Positions 32,463 to 46,192 of a stretch of 64,000 nucleotides of DNA are shown piece by piece. Origin of the DNA: Cylicocyclus nassatus (taxonomy: Eukaryota > Nematoda > Chromadorea > Rhabditida > Strongylidae); NCBI GenBank assembly GCA_958299035.1, contig CATQJL010000112.1, forward strand, positions 8,656,880 through 8,720,879, written 5' to 3'. The position numbers and the translations under genes were made by a program. Positions within the stretch are counted from its first letter, which is position 1; every line of letters starts with the position of its first letter. The notes under the pieces are model-generated. The model had not been told where the DNA came from. It saw nothing but the letters and a program-made list of their open reading frames with translations, and ran no database searches.

Positions 32463-33549
32463 GATCCATCTTGTTTAATGGCATATAGCTTTAATAGTCC
32501 CGGCGTCTTGTCGTGACAAATCTCCCTTCTTCCCTGAAGCTACTTGGACAAAGCAGCTACAGCGTGTTTTGTTTTGCGGTCGTGTGAGGAAATGTGCTGA
32601 AAGCTTTTTGTCATGCAAAACGACCTATCTTCACTCCGAGAAATCATTTAAAGGTCTTTTGAACTGAAAATGTCACTATTGTCGTGTGGCCATTTTGCTG
32701 GGGCTCTCTTTTTAAAGAAGTTTTGGTTCAGAGCGATCTACTTTAGGATTTGCAATCTACACCATCGGTTTGCTTCCTAGATATACTAGCTAGGTCACAA
32801 GGATGGAATGCTGGTCTCCTGTTCGAATTACAACTATTTAAAATCATGTGCGTCGATTGTAATACATTGGGAGATATCTTTCTTGATACTGTGACCGTCC
32901 TAAGTTCTTTTAAGTGACTGTCACATTTACGCCATTTCACCCTCAAATTGAACGGCTAAGCTCGAAGCACGAGATCAGTCAATTAGTCGGTAGCTTTTTG
33001 AAGTTTAGAGGAAGCTCAGGCTACATTTCGTAACCGGCCTACTTTCTCCGGGAGTCCTTCGTATTGAAAATGTCCGGGATATGAAAATGTACCCGTTAAT
33101 GCAGGATTTGAACTAAGGCTTTTTTGGCTGACCGTCCTATCGCTTCCCGCCAGTTGGTCGACCTCTCAGCATCGTCTCTGCCACGCTGATACTGCTAACT
33201 GATGTCATCCGCGAGACAATCGAGTGTCTGTGGCTCTCCTAGAGTGACTTCAACAGCGAAATAGCGTCTTAGCATTCTTCGATTTAGAATGGTAAGGTTG
33301 CAATTGACTAACTGTAGCGTTGTTAAACAGTCCTTGGAAAGTTCTCTAATGTTAAAACAAAGAGGAGCAGTAGTCTCAATGGACTTCTCCAAAGCGAAAC
33401 CATCCGAACGTGGTTCGTTCAAATTCTTCGAGTGCTTACGCATAAAATTAGGTTTCGTACGTGTCTTTGTTATGCAAATGATGGTCCCAAAACGCCGCAG
33501 TTCCTTCACCACAGGGTTTCAATACCTCTGAGCGACTCGTGGTCCTCGT

Positions 33550-34400
33550 CGTATCCCGTCTACCCTATTATGCAACAGAACTCCCTCCCCTTGAGCATTT
33601 CGTAACCTCCCCTTGAGCAACTCGTAATCCTTCGTCAGACCCCTTCTACCCCAGTTAGCACAGATGCCATTCTACTGTTTGTGGTTTTACAGCGCATATC
33701 TTCTAGCATGTGATGGCATACTTCCCCTTCCTCGCAGTTGAAAGCGTACCTTCGCTTGGAGGGAGAGTTGGCCTATGCCCTTCGGCGTCTCTTTTCATAA
33801 AGATGGTATTTTATGAAAAAAGGCGTGGCCGAAATGAGTTTTACGAAGCGTGGATGTTGGCGCCAGAGCTCGTACGCAAAACTTCGGCTCCATAGTCCCC
33901 CTCCTTAGCATCGTGACTTTTGCGTCGAAGTTGCTCAAAAAAATATGGAGTGAGCTTCCGTTACGGACAATCTCCAGATTCTCGTTGAAAGCAACCATTT
34001 ACTTCATTCGTAGCAGATTTTGAGGATAGCGATGGACCATGCTGGTGGCCTCTAAATGTAAAAGAAGCGGAGGATGGTCAGTCGATACGACAGAATCCTA
34101 AACGGTAAACATGGGACGAATTTTAAAGGATTAACAAAGTGGATGATGTGATCGACATGACACCTCTAATGTTTCGTGAGGGAACGTCCTCACCACAAAC
34201 GATAAGATCCCCATTTTTCTGCTAACATATGCCTTTCTCCTTGGCCTTCGTCTCTGCCAAGCGATCTCTTTTCGTCAAGGCATCCTCTAAATAAGAGAAA
34301 CCTTGGGGGTTGTTGTCGGTGGAGACTCTTCTGGCGTGAGCGTACAGAGCATAACGTCAGTCTCGCAAGTCGTTTCACATCAGACATGTCGTTTTTTAAA
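33550..34400 (-). pseudogene. Possible non-LTR endonuclease remnant
   Basis: Minus-strand fragments include SSLHIFLSNFDAKVTMLRRG, which resembles the GDFNAKIG-RR motif of RTE-type apurinic endonucleases, and a downstream LSLQAKVRF / TKDYELLKG stretch like the end of that domain. Frames are interrupted by stops. The assignment is by pattern and is tentative. Confidence 0.35.
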
Positions 34401-34800
34401 TCAACTGAAGCAACGCCCTATCGGTCTTGATCCCATCCGGCGTCACTAGTTAATGTTACCTTCGTGGTGGCACAAAGAATCTGCGAAAAGGTGTCTCAAT
34501 ATGCTTTTCGTACTACTTCGCGTAATGGTGACTCGGCTTGATCATGATTCCCAAGCAAGTTCAATCATGCCTTCTACAAATATTTCCCTCACATTCCTCA
34601 AAGCCACCGAAACCCAGAACAGGTTTCCTATAATTGAATGTAATTTGCACGTATAAGTGGACACGACCGCATCTAAGTTCGGGATACTTACTCTATGGTT
34701 TCTATGTACCAAGCAGGACATTGCTTAGTTGAGATTTTGTTGCGGGGAAGAACAACATACTTAAAAACTTTATAAACGAATAAAATATCAAAATAAATAA

Positions 34801-34962
34801 AGGCTGCTGCATGACAAAGGCGCAATGGCGATATTAGTTGAGCGTGCGCGAACGCGACGCGCGCATATCCTCACCGCTGTAGATCCCGCACTTCATGCGC
34901 TCTGCGGCTAACAATGCCGCGTTCGCGCCCAAAGATATTGCGCCTTCGTCATGCAGCAGCCT
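34801..34962. mobile_element. MITE, GGCTRCTGCATGAC family, copy 2
   Basis: Terminal repeats AGGCTGCTGCATGACAAAGG and, from the right, AGGCTGCTGCATGACGAAGG both lead into GCGCAAT. The interior is rich in CGCGC. Length 162 bp. No clear target duplication. Confidence 0.7.
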
Positions 34963-34984
34963 ATACGGCAACTGCGCATAATAT

Positions 34985-35164
34985 AACCGTTGATTCAACT
35001 GGTTTAGCGGCTGGAAGGCGGGGCAATGTGGCCTAGTTAAGGCCGCTCACGCTCGCTACGCAATCTGCGTCTCTCTCGCGCGCGTGCTCTCCGATCATTA
35101 TTTAGCTCTAACTAGGTCACGAAGTACCGCCTTCCAGCCGTCAAGCCACTTGAATCAAAGGGTA
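34985..35164. mobile_element. MITE with TA flanks
   Basis: The ends pair: ACCGTTGATTCAACTGG at the left and CCCTTTGATTCAAGTGG from the right, continuing with GCGGCTGGAAGGCGG versus GACGGCTGGAAGGCGG and CCTAGTTA in both. TA is present on each side, consistent with a Tc1/mariner-type target. Confidence 0.6.
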
Positions 35165-35631
35165 CATATGCATACAATTCCAATCACGACTGTGCGAGAT
35201 TTTGGTGACACGACAAAAATCATCTGTAATTGAGGCAATAATAGCGAGTGATAAAGACAAGACTAGCTGCGAGCAGCAAATGATGGACAATAGCACCGAA
35301 ACATTGTAAGAAAGAATCAAGTAGCTGCAAACTTCTGAGTCTTCTTCATTTCAAGCAATTGCAGTCTAAAGCATGCAAAAAAGACTAAAGACTAGTCAAA
35401 GGCGAAGGCGGCTGGCCACAAAAGCGTGGCGCGCGGGGTACAAGCTCTAATGATGAAAGATGCTCGAACGCCGCGCTCGCACCCGCTTGCAAAATAAACC
35501 AACAGCCTTCGCCATGGATCAGCCTCTAGCTGCCAATATTTCAGGAGGTCGACAAGACTCTAAGATCTAAATCACTTCTGAGAACAGTCTCCTCTACCAC
35601 GCCTGACATGTGAGCAATAGTTTATTCCTTA

Positions 35632-35865
35632 GGCCTCGGGCAGAATTTACGCGATTTGATCATCGCGATTGATCGCGACAAGACAACCGTAACAATATCA
35701 TCATGCCGATTTTTTTGCATTTCGGTTGTGATAGAACTCCAACACGACTAATCGTGACTAACTATCACAACCGAAATACAAGGAGATCGGCATGCAATGA
35801 ACTCGTAACACTTGTTCGGTAGCGATGAATCGCGACGATGAAATCGCGTAAACTAGCCCGAGGCC
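35632..35865. mobile_element. Palindromic MITE with TTA duplication
   Basis: GGCCTCGGGCAGAATTTACG at the left matches GGCCTCGGGCTAGTTTACG read from the right. Both continue into CGCGATTTGATCATCGCGATT-like sequence, and ATGCCGAT-TTTGCATTTCGG / ATGCCGAT-TTGTATTTCGG pairs close to the centre. TTA flanks both sides (35629-35631 and 35866-35868), a PIF/Harbinger-type signature. Confidence 0.7.
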
Positions 35866-36135
35866 TTACAGGTGAAATAGTTTTTTGGCTAAACGAATGT
35901 ATCAAACAAGGTGATAATTACGTTTCTGCTTTGAATTTAATAACTTCTAAACCCAATCGTAAGAAAGCTAGATTCTCACGTAAAAATGACACTGCCCTAA
36001 GTTAGCGATTCAGGGTAACAATTTTAGGAAGGACTACGGTGTGTTAGGCTATGGCGCTACCGGCAAAGGCATTGTACAACCGGTACATCTTATCTGCGCT
36101 ATTGGGCAAGTGATATCTCAAAGCGTTTATATTTC

Positions 36136-36137
36136 AG
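36136..36137 (+). promoter_or_regulatory. Spliced-leader acceptor candidate, BAR gene
   Basis: TTTATATTTCAG abuts the start codon. A 5' UTR of zero bases after the AG is compatible with SL trans-splicing, or with an in-frame join to an upstream exon. Confidence 0.5.
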
Positions 36138-37362
36138 ATGGGGTCGAAAAGGGTGCAGAATGTGAAGCGTTTTTTCTTCCGAATAAAAGAAACCATAGGA
36201 ATGACGGAAAAAACCGAGGTTTCAAAAGCATTCAAAGATTCGTTAGCGCATCTTGATAAATACAAGGTATAGCATAGAACTTCACACTTGCTGCTTAGCG
36301 CAGAATCGCGTGATTCCAGATTTGCCTTGATACCCTTGCTGAAGCTGTATGTGGAACCATACAGGAAAACCCCTCATATCGTAAAGAAGTGAGTATAAAC
36401 GAGTTATCACACGCAGAGACGGAGCGCCACTGCGAACATTGTCGGCGTCTCTCTTATCTATGCGCTCTTTCGCCCATCTTGCTGTGTGCTCTCTCCTTCA
36501 AGCAGGAACTATCTCGATGGGTGCAATGAATCTCGTCTTTGCATGCGATTACCTCCTTACACGTCATACTTTACGGCGCATAGAAAACTTCAACTCTTCA
36601 GGACCATAAAATGGAGATGGCACCACCAGCAAACGAAGAAGAACACGAGATGGTTGCTAAATACTTGGAATCAAAAACAGATTTCAATGATTATACGGTA
36701 GAACATCCCCTTGATGTTCTATTCTAATTCAAATCCACTCCTTTAGAATCAAAAAAAACTAATTGATCTCTACATGAAGTTAGGCAATGAGAAACGAGAA
36801 TATATTCGGCGGGGAAGAAGGTCATTACATAATATTCGGACATTCATACAGTATCACTACTGGGTAATAGCCATGCGTCGAAATGGTGAGTTGTATGCTG
36901 CACCCAATGCTTGCGGAGCGGTTCCACATGTCCGCGTCTCTGCTCTTCACGTAATCTTCTGCTACTCGGAGGCAGCAAGGCCGCGCCGCCATGCAAACAA
37001 TTTTGACCGTTGCGTATACCATAACTTCAGCTTTTCTTTAGAGTTGGAGAAGCTTCGAAGGGAGATGGATTTTGCGAAATCGGAGTTAAAAGGTGCAAAA
37101 GAACCTCAACTAATAGCTTACAAAAACAAGCTGTACCAAGAAGCTGTAACGGCTTTCCAGATCAAACTAAGAGAGGTAAAAGAGCTAAAATAGTAAGGGT
37201 GCGAAAAAGAAACAATCTCCTATCCAGTTAACGACCCTACTCGATCAAGTGCCACAGCACAAAGAATCGCATGTAGCAGATCTGCTGGAGTGGTGCACAT
37301 GCACGAAAAAGTTTCACGAAGAGATGGCACATTTAGCAGAAGCGTGCGAAAAACCCCCTTAA
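36138..37362 (+). CDS. BAR-domain (endophilin-like) protein
   Basis: Six exons (36138-36266, 36320-36388, 36602-36697, 36747-36885, 37042-37175, 37228-37362) give 233 aa. The ATG follows the acceptor ATTTCAG directly, so trans-splicing at that site is likely. The N-terminus GSKRVQNVKRFFFRIKETI is a basic amphipathic segment like helix 0 of endophilins, followed by helices ending in CLDTLAEAVCGTIQENP, KREYIRRGRRSLHNIRTFIQ, EMDFAKSELKGAKEPQLI and SHVADLLEWCTCTKKFHEE. By family, such proteins dimerise and bend or sense membranes in trafficking. No SH3 domain follows. A truncated paralogue with the same intron phases lies at 16554-17318. I cannot give a C. elegans gene name. Confidence 0.8.
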
Positions 37363-38540
37363 TAACACTAATTAGAATGTAACGTCGATTTTATACACTA
37401 CAAACATAATTTTGTAGAAATATTGTACTCGTTTGAAATAAATAGTTTATCAGTAACGACCTGAGCATTTAAAAACATTCACAGCATGTTCTAAGTAAAT
37501 CATAGATAAAAAATACGATATTGATGTGAACTCGTTATCCTCTCCAGTTTTCGACAAGAAATTTCTTCCATGATTTAATCTCGATGTCGTAGCCTTTTTC
37601 CGTAACTTCGTAGTCGACTACCTACAAACAATTTCTCGCTCCCATAAGTTCCAATTAGCAGACAGACCAAGCAAACAATTTTTATTATCAAACTTTGGTA
37701 ACATATAAATTTTAATGAAAAGTGCCTAGCAGTGGCTGAGGGTGATGAGAAGTTGGGGGGGAGGGGGGGAGGGGGGGGGGAACGGTTCGCCATTTTTAGA
37801 ATCATTGCTGTGAAAATTAGGCGGACAACGCGTTGTAAGAACAATTGAAATAATATACCAAATTCTACAAGATATATAATACAATATAGAAAATGTGTAA
37901 AAAGACTTGGCGAAGAATCAGCTCCCAAAAACTTTCGCAAGACGTGGTTTAGATTTTCCTGAAAATTTCTGCCGCTTCTCCCCCCGCCCCCTTCTAAAAA
38001 AAATTTCAAATTGCAATGTTTGTTATTAGTTTTCATTCCAAAATTATCTGCGAACTGTGATCTTTTCAGCAACTTCAAATGACGAAAATTTGCACATTAT
38101 TTGATCTTAATAGCTTTATTGTAGATTCTACGAGCAAGGCAAAAAAGTCTTCGGCAATTCCGCCCAAAATCCAGTAAATTTTGTGCACATGAATAGTACC
38201 CAATCCGCAGGAGGTGCTGAAAGTTACCATACAAACTACAGCCCAAAATCTTGGGTGAACCATGCTTCAGACATAATACTTCAGAGAACTAAACCATGAA
38301 TGAATTACAAAAATGTGTAGGAGACTCGTTCTTACTTGTAGGTAAATTTTGAGAATTCGAAAATTCTAGTTAGCTTTGTAAAAATCTTTGCTCAAGGACT
38401 TGACTGCCTCTACGGCCTTCTTTTGCTAGAAGGCCCATAAAAAGTTCGAGAAGCACACCTACAGATTCCGAGTGTGACCACGCAACATCATTCGAAAAGA
38501 AATTAAAGCCCCCCCCCCCCTCCCCCGAAATAAAAATCCC
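37363..38540. other. Convergent intergenic region with homopolymer tracts
   Basis: The region separates the BAR gene from the minus-strand cluster. It holds a G-rich tract at 37755-37780 and a C-rich tract at 38508-38526. CAGTGGCTGAGGGTGATGAG at ~37732 and CAGCGGTCTGAGGGATTTTT read from ~38551 on the minus strand look like diverged inverted ends, so a decayed TIR element of about 0.85-0.9 kb is possible. No intact ORF. Confidence 0.4.
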
Positions 38541-39087
38541 TCAGACCGCTGCAAAACAAAGAATACTTTTTGGGACCACCCTGTACACTATGTATGTTGC
38601 ACAGAAAATATCTCGGATCCCAACCTCGTATCGCTCTATATCTGCTAAACTTTTGTTATCAGCGCAGGGACCAATCCATACGTCTATACAGTCGTCCTTC
38701 TGGATCTAAAATACCAAAGCTATGAATTTTAAAACACCTGAATTAGTGCAACTAACATTATACGCTTTCTTTGTTAGCACTTCTTCATTGACTCGTACTC
38801 GACCGCCAAGAATGAGCTTTTCTACCTGCCTAAATACTGTATTTCGAGTTATTATTCTGGCCAGATAAGTTGGGCACAACATACGAGCTACTCTTTCCAC
38901 TTGCTCTATTAACAAATGTATCCAAACGTCGGCTGCCAGCTTTTAATGTTCTTAGCTTGTAATCTTTGGGTAGGCCATCATCTCCGAGCTCTTGGGCGAA
39001 TGTCGGGATAGTAGCGCGAAACGCTCGTGAGATCACATTACTCCCTAATCTAGGCAGAGCTGACGGTATAAGAATGCCAAAAGACAT
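38541..39087 (-). CDS. MTRES1-like mitochondrial S4-domain RNA-binding protein
   Basis: Three minus-strand exons (39087-38885, 38829-38757, 38705-38541) close in phase to 146 aa. The N-terminus MSFGILIPSALPRLGSNVIS is Arg/Ser-containing and lacks acids, like a mitochondrial presequence. An S4-like fold follows: LPKDYKLRTLKAGSRRLDTF, then QVEKLILGGRVRVNEEVLTK and a KDDCIDVWIG strand. This matches the pattern of MTRES1 (C6orf203), which binds RNA in the mitochondrial matrix and supports mitochondrial transcription and ribosome rescue. The two introns are 55 and 51 nt. The last ~14 codons run into a TACAGGGTGGTCCCAAAA mariner-like terminus, so the native C-terminus may differ. Confidence 0.65.
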
Positions 39088-39090
39088 AGG

Positions 39091-39092
39091 CT
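39091..39092 (-). promoter_or_regulatory. Spliced-leader acceptor candidate, MTRES1-like gene
   Basis: On the minus strand, CATATTTCAG is followed by CCT and the start codon. This is typical of SL-spliced nematode genes. Confidence 0.5.
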
Positions 39093-39838
39093 GAAATATG
39101 ACGATAATATTTAGATCTCACGACGGCGACTACAAACGCAATGGTCAAACCCTTACTTCATCGTGAAAAAAAAAACTATGAAATTGTTTATTGCTCATGT
39201 TATATGTGCAAAATTCCTTATACATGACAATTTCATGAACACAAACGGCAAAGTTGATGAACCCGAATGAAGATGATAGATTGGATGATGACAAAAAAAA
39301 ACTGAACAAAATACAATGTGCTTTGAAAAAAGTGCAGATTCACTCTAGTGTATATTTGGTCCATAACTCCTGCAACAATTTTCGAAAAATTGCAATTTTC
39401 TAAATTTTCAGCAACATTGTTTGTGTATTGTAGCATAAAAAGAGAAAATTATTCACTTCCGAGATGTGATCTAGCAATAAGCAAGAATTCACGCTGGTCT
39501 ATCAAGGAGATACCAAACTGTTTATAGTAAACAGAAGCAATCAAATCGTACTAAAAATACTAAAAAATAAAAATCTGTCTTCAGTTGTGGTTTTACACTT
39601 TATTCTTAAGAATTCGTGCAATTATGTGTCACGACTTTCAAGATTCTTGTCAACATTATTTGTAAAACATTTTTATGCTTATAAAAACCTCTGGTATGCA
39701 TAGTATGACAGAACAGTCGCATTTTACAAAAAATATTCGTAAAAACTTTTCCAAAATTTTCAAAACAGATTGCCCTATTATTTCGGCACAAGACTTATGA
39801 ACCAGCCTAATATAATGCTTATCACAACAACATCACAA

Positions 39839-42338
39839 TTATTCTGCTAAAAGTAAGTAATTATGAGATTCGTATTCTTCGTATGAATACCCAGGTAGAT
39901 ACCCCTTCACTTCCTTCTCTCCAACATATTTTTTCATATGCAAATGCACCTCTACCTCCAAACCGGTCGTAATCTTTTCAATTGTAGAATCTGCCAGAGG
40001 AGTGCTGAATTCCACCCGCGCTTTACCTCCCTTACCAAAAGCCGAAGCTACCCGTCCACATTCTCCGGTACTCAGTATTACTGGCATTCCTTCGAAAATA
40101 CTCATCTTCGTCTCCTTTTTGAAAAGCGAATTACACACGATACTTCGTGGATTTTCTACTCTTTCTGCTTTGCCTACACGCTCTTTTCGAACGAAACGTC
40201 GCAGTTTCTTCTCCTTGAGCTGTTCTCCAAGTTGTCCATGAAATAGAAAACGACATCCTTTTCCTTGATGATCTAATTTTGAAGCAATATAGAAGGAGTT
40301 AGGCCGTGTATGTACAGATTTTTCAAATGACAGCCAACAGACACATGGAGAATCCAATGTGCTTAGCTGTTCATACTCGTCGCCATCAGGTCGCAGAAAT
40401 TGGCATTCTGCCATGACTATCTCAAAGCCGATGGAAACGTGAACTTTCATTCCAGATGACATTGTCCCTCGATAAAATGGGATAGCTATCGCCGAGGCGA
40501 TGCATGAATCCATCTCGGTCAAAGCTCCAGGTGAGCAAACTGAAAATAATTGCATGACCAAAACAGCAGTATAATGAAAACTCCGCGAAAAAGAAAAAAC
40601 GCACCCATAGTGCGAGAAATTGACTGAGCATTCAATTGTTGCACTAAAATTGCAGCTCTCTCTCCAGCCGTCACCTATATTAGCTTCATAGAACTATGAT
40701 GACAAGAAAATGTAAGCTTTACCGCCTTAAAAAGTCATAAGGTATTTTTGAAAAAAAAAATCTTGACTACGCTCCCAAACAAACAAGAAATTTTGTAAAG
40801 TCTGGAGGGTCTTTATCGTATACCAGCGAGAGTTATAAGTTATATTCCGTACCTGCTCGACTGGTTCCTTCCATGACTCTAATCCTTTGACTTTTCTCTT
40901 TTCTTTCAATACCGGAATTTCAATCTCTTGGTTCACTCTGGAAACTATGAGTAAAAAATCATAACAATTGTTTCAACAAGTAATATATAAACAAAGAAGG
41001 AACAATGATCTACCGTAAGCATCCATCGATTACTGTACCAGTCATTACAGTACCTTTACCAGTTACAGGAAAGCAATGATCGACGGCGATAACGAGTCTA
41101 AAGTAATTACCATATAAGTGACTCCTAGCAAAGCCAGTATTCTAAAGCTGTAGGAAATTCAAAGGCAAAAATAATTTCGTACCAATTTTTTACCACACTC
41201 AAACATTTTTAAAAAATTAAGAAAACAGTTACCTCCCAGAATTCTCCCGTTGCGGTTCAAATACTTTCTGTTGTAAAACTTCCATAAGTTGGCGAAGCGT
41301 GTCATCCTTCAAATCAATTAAGGACACTGGCACTATCTAGAATTTACAGATTCATCCTGAGATTACTCCTGCATTTAACACCTACCGGGGAATCTTCAGA
41401 GATTCCTAAGCTAGCGAGCGCTTTCCTGATCTTCTTTGTAATGCTGGCAATCTTAGCTGGTTAGATCATAAAAATTAAAAGCTCGTTCCAGTGAAAAAAC
41501 TGACCTCACTTTGCTTTACCAAATCAATTTTGTTCAACACTAAAATGACTTGTTTAGGGCAAAATATAGAACATAAAAGGAGATGTTCGGCTGTTTGAGG
41601 TTGAATTCCAGAAGAGGCATCGACAACCTTAAATAAAGTTTCTTATCTGCACATAAATGCAGGTAGTTAAGACTGTTAAAAGCGGAAAAAATGACTCACA
41701 ACGATTGCCATGTCGAAAACACTGCTTGCGGCCAGTACCGCCTTGATGAGTCCTGCATGGCCAGGGCAGTCGATTAAAGCAAGTCGACGGCCAGAAACGG
41801 TGAGAGAGGAGAACCTATAAAATAGACACCATAGACGACGTTGATCATATGAGATTTTTCAGCACAAAACAAAAGATACAGGGCTTATCAAATGCAGTGT
41901 CGGGTACAAAAGCTCTCTGCTCCCCGCGGCCGCCTCGCCTGAACTCTGCGACTCTTTCTAAACATGCTCTCTGATCACCTTCCCATCGTGAACCTGGGAG
42001 GCGGAGCCTTATTCGATTTCAAATAATTAGAGAGCATGTTTGCGGAAGAGGTGGAGTCCCGCGCGGGAGCGGAGATGCTGATGAACCCGACACTGCAGTT
42101 GATAAGCCCTGTAGGAGAGAATTTCAGCGCAGTACCCAACAAGACCTCCGCTCAATTTGTCTCCTCCACATCTCGGCAATAAATGGTAAAAAAATCACCC
42201 CAAATCAAGAGTGTTTCTCCTACCACCACTATCCGCATGCTTATCGAAAGCAGCTGTAGATGCCATTTCGGCCATAGCTCTTGTCAACGTTGTCTTTCCG
42301 CTGTCCACATGTCCCAAGATGCCAACATTTAGCGACAT
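39839..42338 (-). CDS. selb-1: Selenocysteine-specific elongation factor (eEFSec/SelB)
   Basis: Eight minus-strand exons: 42338-42199, 41814-41700, 41627-41505, 41451-41386, 41336-41233, 40937-40853, 40674-40605, 40539-39839. All phases close to 467 aa. GTPase motifs are intact: G1 GHVDSGKT (residues 9-16), G3 DCPGH (62-66) and G4 NKID (117-120). VTAGERAAILVQ and CSPGALTEMDSCIASAI mark the translational domain II, and GMPVILSTGECGRVASAFGK with a long basic C-terminus is domain IV, which recognises SECIS-bound RNA in eukaryotes. The protein delivers Sec-tRNA to UGA codons on cytosolic ribosomes. It is shorter than vertebrate eEFSec (about 596 aa). A MITE lies in intron 1. Confidence 0.9.
41879..42111. 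mobile_element. TA-flanked MITE in selb-1 intron 1
   Basis: CAGGGCTTATCAAATGCAGT at 41879 matches CAGGGCTTATCAACTGCAGT from the right end, both then GTCGGGT. TA flanks at 41877-41878 and 42112-42113 fit a Tc1/mariner-derived element of 233 bp. The interior is GC-rich (GCGGCCGCC) and non-coding. Confidence 0.75.
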
Positions 42339-42341
42339 AGA

Positions 42342-42343
42342 CT
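42342..42343 (-). promoter_or_regulatory. Spliced-leader acceptor candidate, selb-1
   Basis: Minus-strand GGTTTATAG followed by TCT and the ATG. No other acceptor lies closer. Confidence 0.45.
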
Positions 42344-42958
42344 ATAAACCCCTGCAATCTGTGCTAATATAATAATCGGATATGGTATGACGCAGCAACC
42401 CAAAATCATTTGCATCAAAAATGTTGAGATATCTTTGAGCAACACATACGCCTCCACACCCCCTTCCAAACGGATTTTTGTTTTGGTACTACTGCATCCT
42501 ATTAGTTTTGCTACGGCTACTGTATTTAGCTCATCATGTTTGAAGCATTCCGAGTTGTCCTGTCGAACTATAGAGAAATCAGATCAATAGATGATGGTTT
42601 CATTGATAAATTGCAACCTTCTTTGTAGAACTCCTTTGTGGATTTTGATGACAAATGTAAAGTCAATTTTTTGGCATATATATCAGAAGATACTGTATGA
42701 ACATCAAATAACCCATAACTGAACTTTATTCTATATCTTCAAAATTTACAAACATATTGCCATGGATAATTAGAATAAATATAAGCAAGATAAAACCTGG
42801 CACTCTATGAGGCAACACAGCTTGGAATGAAAGTCATCTCGATAAAGCAAGTTCCTATCACAATATAAGATGCTAATACTATGCGATGATGGCAATTGCA
42901 CTTGAAAACTAGTCTATGTGCTCAACAAAAAAATTAGTATGGAAATGTTCTATGTGAG

Positions 42959-45126
<2,168 letters not shown>

Positions 45127-45129
45127 TGC

Positions 45130-45131
45130 CT
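45130..45131 (-). promoter_or_regulatory. Spliced-leader acceptor candidate, gale-1
   Basis: Minus-strand ACCGATTTAG followed by GCA and the start codon. The short leader supports trans-splicing. Confidence 0.5.
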
Positions 45132-45506
45132 AAATCGGTTATCTAAGTCTTTGTAAACGATGCGAATGAAGAATTTACGGCGACCAGGTATTTTCGTTTG
45201 ATACAAACATATTTTTCTTATCAGAACAGTAAACTCCGTTTCAGATTCTACTGGGTGGTATTTGAAGCCTTCGTTGACGAAGATAGATAAAATAATAATA
45301 ACTCACATCAACTATAGAAGATGTTGACATTTTTTCTAAGTGAGTAAAGTACGCTAATCTTCATAAGTGAACAGAGTGAACAGAAAAATGCGATCAGCAT
45401 ATCGAAAGGCGAGTCAGATGCGAAGTTTCTAGTGGAACCACCGCATGGAACCACCATACACTCTACTAATCAAATTCATATGCTATAAATCAATCAGCAG
45501 CCTATG

Positions 45507-45694
45507 GCACCCGCCATACTTGATCCATTTAATCCGCTTGATTCGTTTCATCATTGGTCAATTCAGTGAACTGACCAATAGTGAAGTGGATGAAGTGGAT
45601 CAAGCCGATCAAGCGGACAACCGCTTCGCTATTGCTCAGTTCACTGAATCGACCAATGACGAAGCGGATCAAGCGGGTCAAGTAGGGCGGGTGC
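45507..45694. repeat. 188-bp hairpin element upstream of gale-1
   Basis: GCACCCGCCATACTTGATCC at the left is matched by GCACCCGCCCTACTTGACCC from the right. ATTGGTCAATTCAGTGAACTG pairs with CAGTTCACTGAATCGACCAAT. Almost the whole length is stem. Open frames on both strands are palindrome effects. Confidence 0.65.
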
Positions 45695-45824
45695 TTATTA
45701 ACTTCACTTTCGACTTCCTTTCCCCATCTACTACATAAATGCGAGTAAAAAGCGGGCTTATGATCTGTAATAAACCGGTTTTGTGACAATAAAAAACGAT
45801 CTCATTTTTCGCAAGGTATGTCCT

Positions 45825-46192
45825 CTAACCGGTTGTTCTCAGACTCATCATATTCTTTTGTGCACGTATCTTCTCTGGAAGAAGATAATATCAGAATAAG
45901 ACTAGAACTCAGATGGTTCGAAAATACTTAAATTGCATCGCATATAGAAAGGGGCCAAATAATAAAGGAAATAGTTCAGAAAAAAGCTCTAACCCTGCAT
46001 ACATAGATGAAGCAAATGAGGTTGTCTACTCAATATTGCTGTGACAAATGTAAGCATAATGCAGATATGCAAACTAATTATGCTATGGGTACAGTTTGAG
46101 AACTTACGGTTCCCAAGAAAATTTTTCATTTCCCGCAGATTCTTCGTAAGATTCAACATTTCAAGATGTTGACTCTTTCGCGAGAAAGACAT
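45825..46192 (-). CDS. Candidate 44-aa small protein, two exons
   Basis: Exon 1 (46192-46108) encodes MSFSRKSQHLEMLNLTKNLR then EMKNFLGN and meets a GTAAGT donor. Exon 2 (45874-45825) follows a TTCTTCCAG acceptor in phase and ends KIRAQKNMMSLRTTG stop. The product is a basic, helical-looking micropeptide. Using the AG two bases later instead would give a different, acidic tail of 51 aa total. It sits in the minus-strand cluster between prx-11 and gale-1. Alternatively exon 1 begins a longer gene with another acceptor. Confidence 0.4.

Noticed and set aside
33100..33150. tRNA-like GGATTTGAAC sequence
   Set aside because: No cloverleaf arms could be paired around it.
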